A stretch of DNA of 58,181 nt from Mycobacterium sp. D16Q13 (GTDB lineage: Bacteria; Actinomycetota; Actinomycetes; Mycobacteriales; Mycobacteriaceae), in assembly GCF_002013375.1 (NCBI RefSeq), contig NZ_MAEW01000026.1, positions 1 through 58,181 on the forward strand. Reading direction: 5' to 3'. Under the pieces are notes generated by a model. The model was not told the DNA's origin and ran no database searches. It saw only the letters and a program-made list of their open reading frames with translations. The stretch's first letter is position 1. Each line of letters starts with the position of its first letter. The position numbers were made by a program, and so were the translations under genes. Shown here piece by piece: positions 57,683-58,181 of this stretch.

Positions 57683-58080
57683 GCGCCTTCGACCTCACAG
57701 AATGACTGGTAGTGATCGCCTGTGTAGTAGACGTGCGGCGGATCGTTTAGCGGATTGCCGCCAGTGATGATGCGCCGCGTGCCGCGGGTCTTACCGCCCG
57801 GAGTGCGGACCGTGTACTCGTGGTAATACCCGCGGGGCTCGGAGGGCAATATCCTCTCGCGATTCTGGAACACGACGCCGTCATTGCGGGGATACGGGAA
57901 CGGTCCGCCGGCATGGATCAGGTCCACGGTTCCGGTGGCCTCCGAAGGTAGCTCGCCCAGGCTGCACTGAGAGATGGTGGCGCGCGCCGACAAGGGCTCG
58001 GTGCAACCGATGAGCGCCACCGCGAGGAGCGCGGCGCCGACGGCGCGCAAACACGGCGACATTCCTCGACGGTACTGCAT
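57679..58080 (-). CDS. RNase Sa-like exported guanyl-specific ribonuclease (lipoprotein)
   Basis: A 133-residue protein. N-terminal signal with a good lipobox (AVALIGC, Cys at about 26), then a microbial ribonuclease of the Sa/barnase group. Catalytic Glu in GYYHEYTV, Arg in GTRRIITGG and His in YYTGDHYQSF are all present, so it should be active. The GPFPYPRNDGVVFQNRE segment is the RNase Sa signature. It is followed by a barstar-type gene. Start at 58080; an ATG at 58062 also leaves a signal. Confidence 0.88.
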   Translation of the reverse strand: MQYRRGMSPCLRAVGAALLAVALIGCTEPLSARATISQCSLGELPSEATGTVDLIHAGGPFPYPRNDGVVFQNRERILPSEPRGYYHEYTVRTPGGKTRGTRRIITGGNPLNDPPHVYYTGDHYQSFCEVEGA

Positions 58081-58114
58081 GCATCTGCTGGAACTGCCGT
58101 CGATGACGACAGCG

Positions 58115-58181
58115 CTAGCTCGATCTTCCCCGCAGCACGGCCAATTCGTTGTGCGTGGACGCGTGCTCGACTTCGACCAGT
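58115..58181 (-). CDS. C-terminal end of a gene entering from the right (partial)
   Basis: A minus-strand frame open to the window edge gives ...VEVEHASTHNELAVLRGRSS and a TAG at 58115-58117. It looks like a genuine protein tail but is too short to name. It is 34 bases upstream of the RNase gene on the same strand. Confidence 0.4.
   Translation of the reverse strand, partial: LVEVEHASTHNELAVLRGRSS

Noticed and set aside
1..58181. Insertion sequences, phage genes, tRNA/rRNA genes or CRISPR arrays
   Set aside because: No transposase, integrase, phage structural protein, clover-leaf sequence or regularly spaced repeat array was seen on either strand. The short repeats found are isolated.

Overview
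The window looks like chromosome from a rapidly growing mycobacterium, most likely the Mycobacteroides abscessus-chelonae group. The DNA is GC-rich. It carries lineage markers: a furA-katG pair, UsfX/UsfY-type sigma-F regulators, a catalytically dead RipD NlpC/P60 protein, a mycothiol-dependent (MDMPI-type) enzyme, a hemophore-related secreted protein, paired FadE acyl-CoA dehydrogenases and many leaderless starts. The genus assignment is inference from gene content. I saw no tRNA, rRNA, CRISPR array, transposase or phage gene.

Left part (1-15 kb). A decayed YtcJ-type amidohydrolase lies on the minus strand at the left edge. A separate Tat-lipoprotein N-terminus of the same kind of enzyme lies at about 10 kb in the same orientation. 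The 8.7 kb between them holds a PPOX flavoprotein, a LysR regulator, an acyltransferase, a phospholipase D-like protein, a two-gene chromate transporter, and a tightly coupled run of four genes (methyltransferase, DUF1295 membrane enzyme, FAD oxidoreductase, cupin). Next come an agmatine-to-putrescine pair (aguB-aguA), a TetR gene with a candidate operator, another PPOX protein and an amino-acid permease.

Stress-sigma module (15.3-20 kb). A PAS-ANTAR protein, a small membrane protein, UsfY, a UsfX/RsbW-like anti-sigma kinase, a STAS anti-anti-sigma factor and a SigF-type sigma factor lie together. UsfY is preceded by an exact match to the mycobacterial SigF promoter consensus, and the anti-sigma gene by a close match, which suggests an autoregulated partner-switching circuit.

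Middle (20-36 kb). This holds a flavin reductase-like protein, a broken MpaB-type oxygenase, small secreted proteins, an epoxide-hydrolase-like lipoprotein, an Hsp70-like membrane protein, and a FadE pair divergent from a TetR with a long palindrome between them. An ANT(6)-like nucleotidyltransferase, an S4 RNA-binding protein, a diflavin reductase, a tandem universal stress protein and a hemophore-like protein follow.

Glutamate synthase cluster (36-44 kb). A long GltB-type protein with a shortened iron-sulfur Cys spacing and a C-terminal extension is directly followed by a CysJ-like diflavin reductase and a possible HemS/ChuX-like protein. There is no gltD. Its first usable start seems to be CTG behind a strong ribosome binding site, and an IdeR-box-like sequence lies upstream. 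This is the strongest candidate for an unusual system here.

Right part (44-58 kb). It contains a two-component-flavin-type monooxygenase with an MFS transporter, an MDMPI-fold enzyme, three small secreted proteins (two with G-T-N-P repeats), a Baeyer-Villiger-type monooxygenase, an FhuF-like iron reductase, ripD, a GNAT acetyltransferase, a MarR regulator, furA-katG, and a secreted RNase Sa-like lipoprotein with an overlapping barstar-type inhibitor gene.
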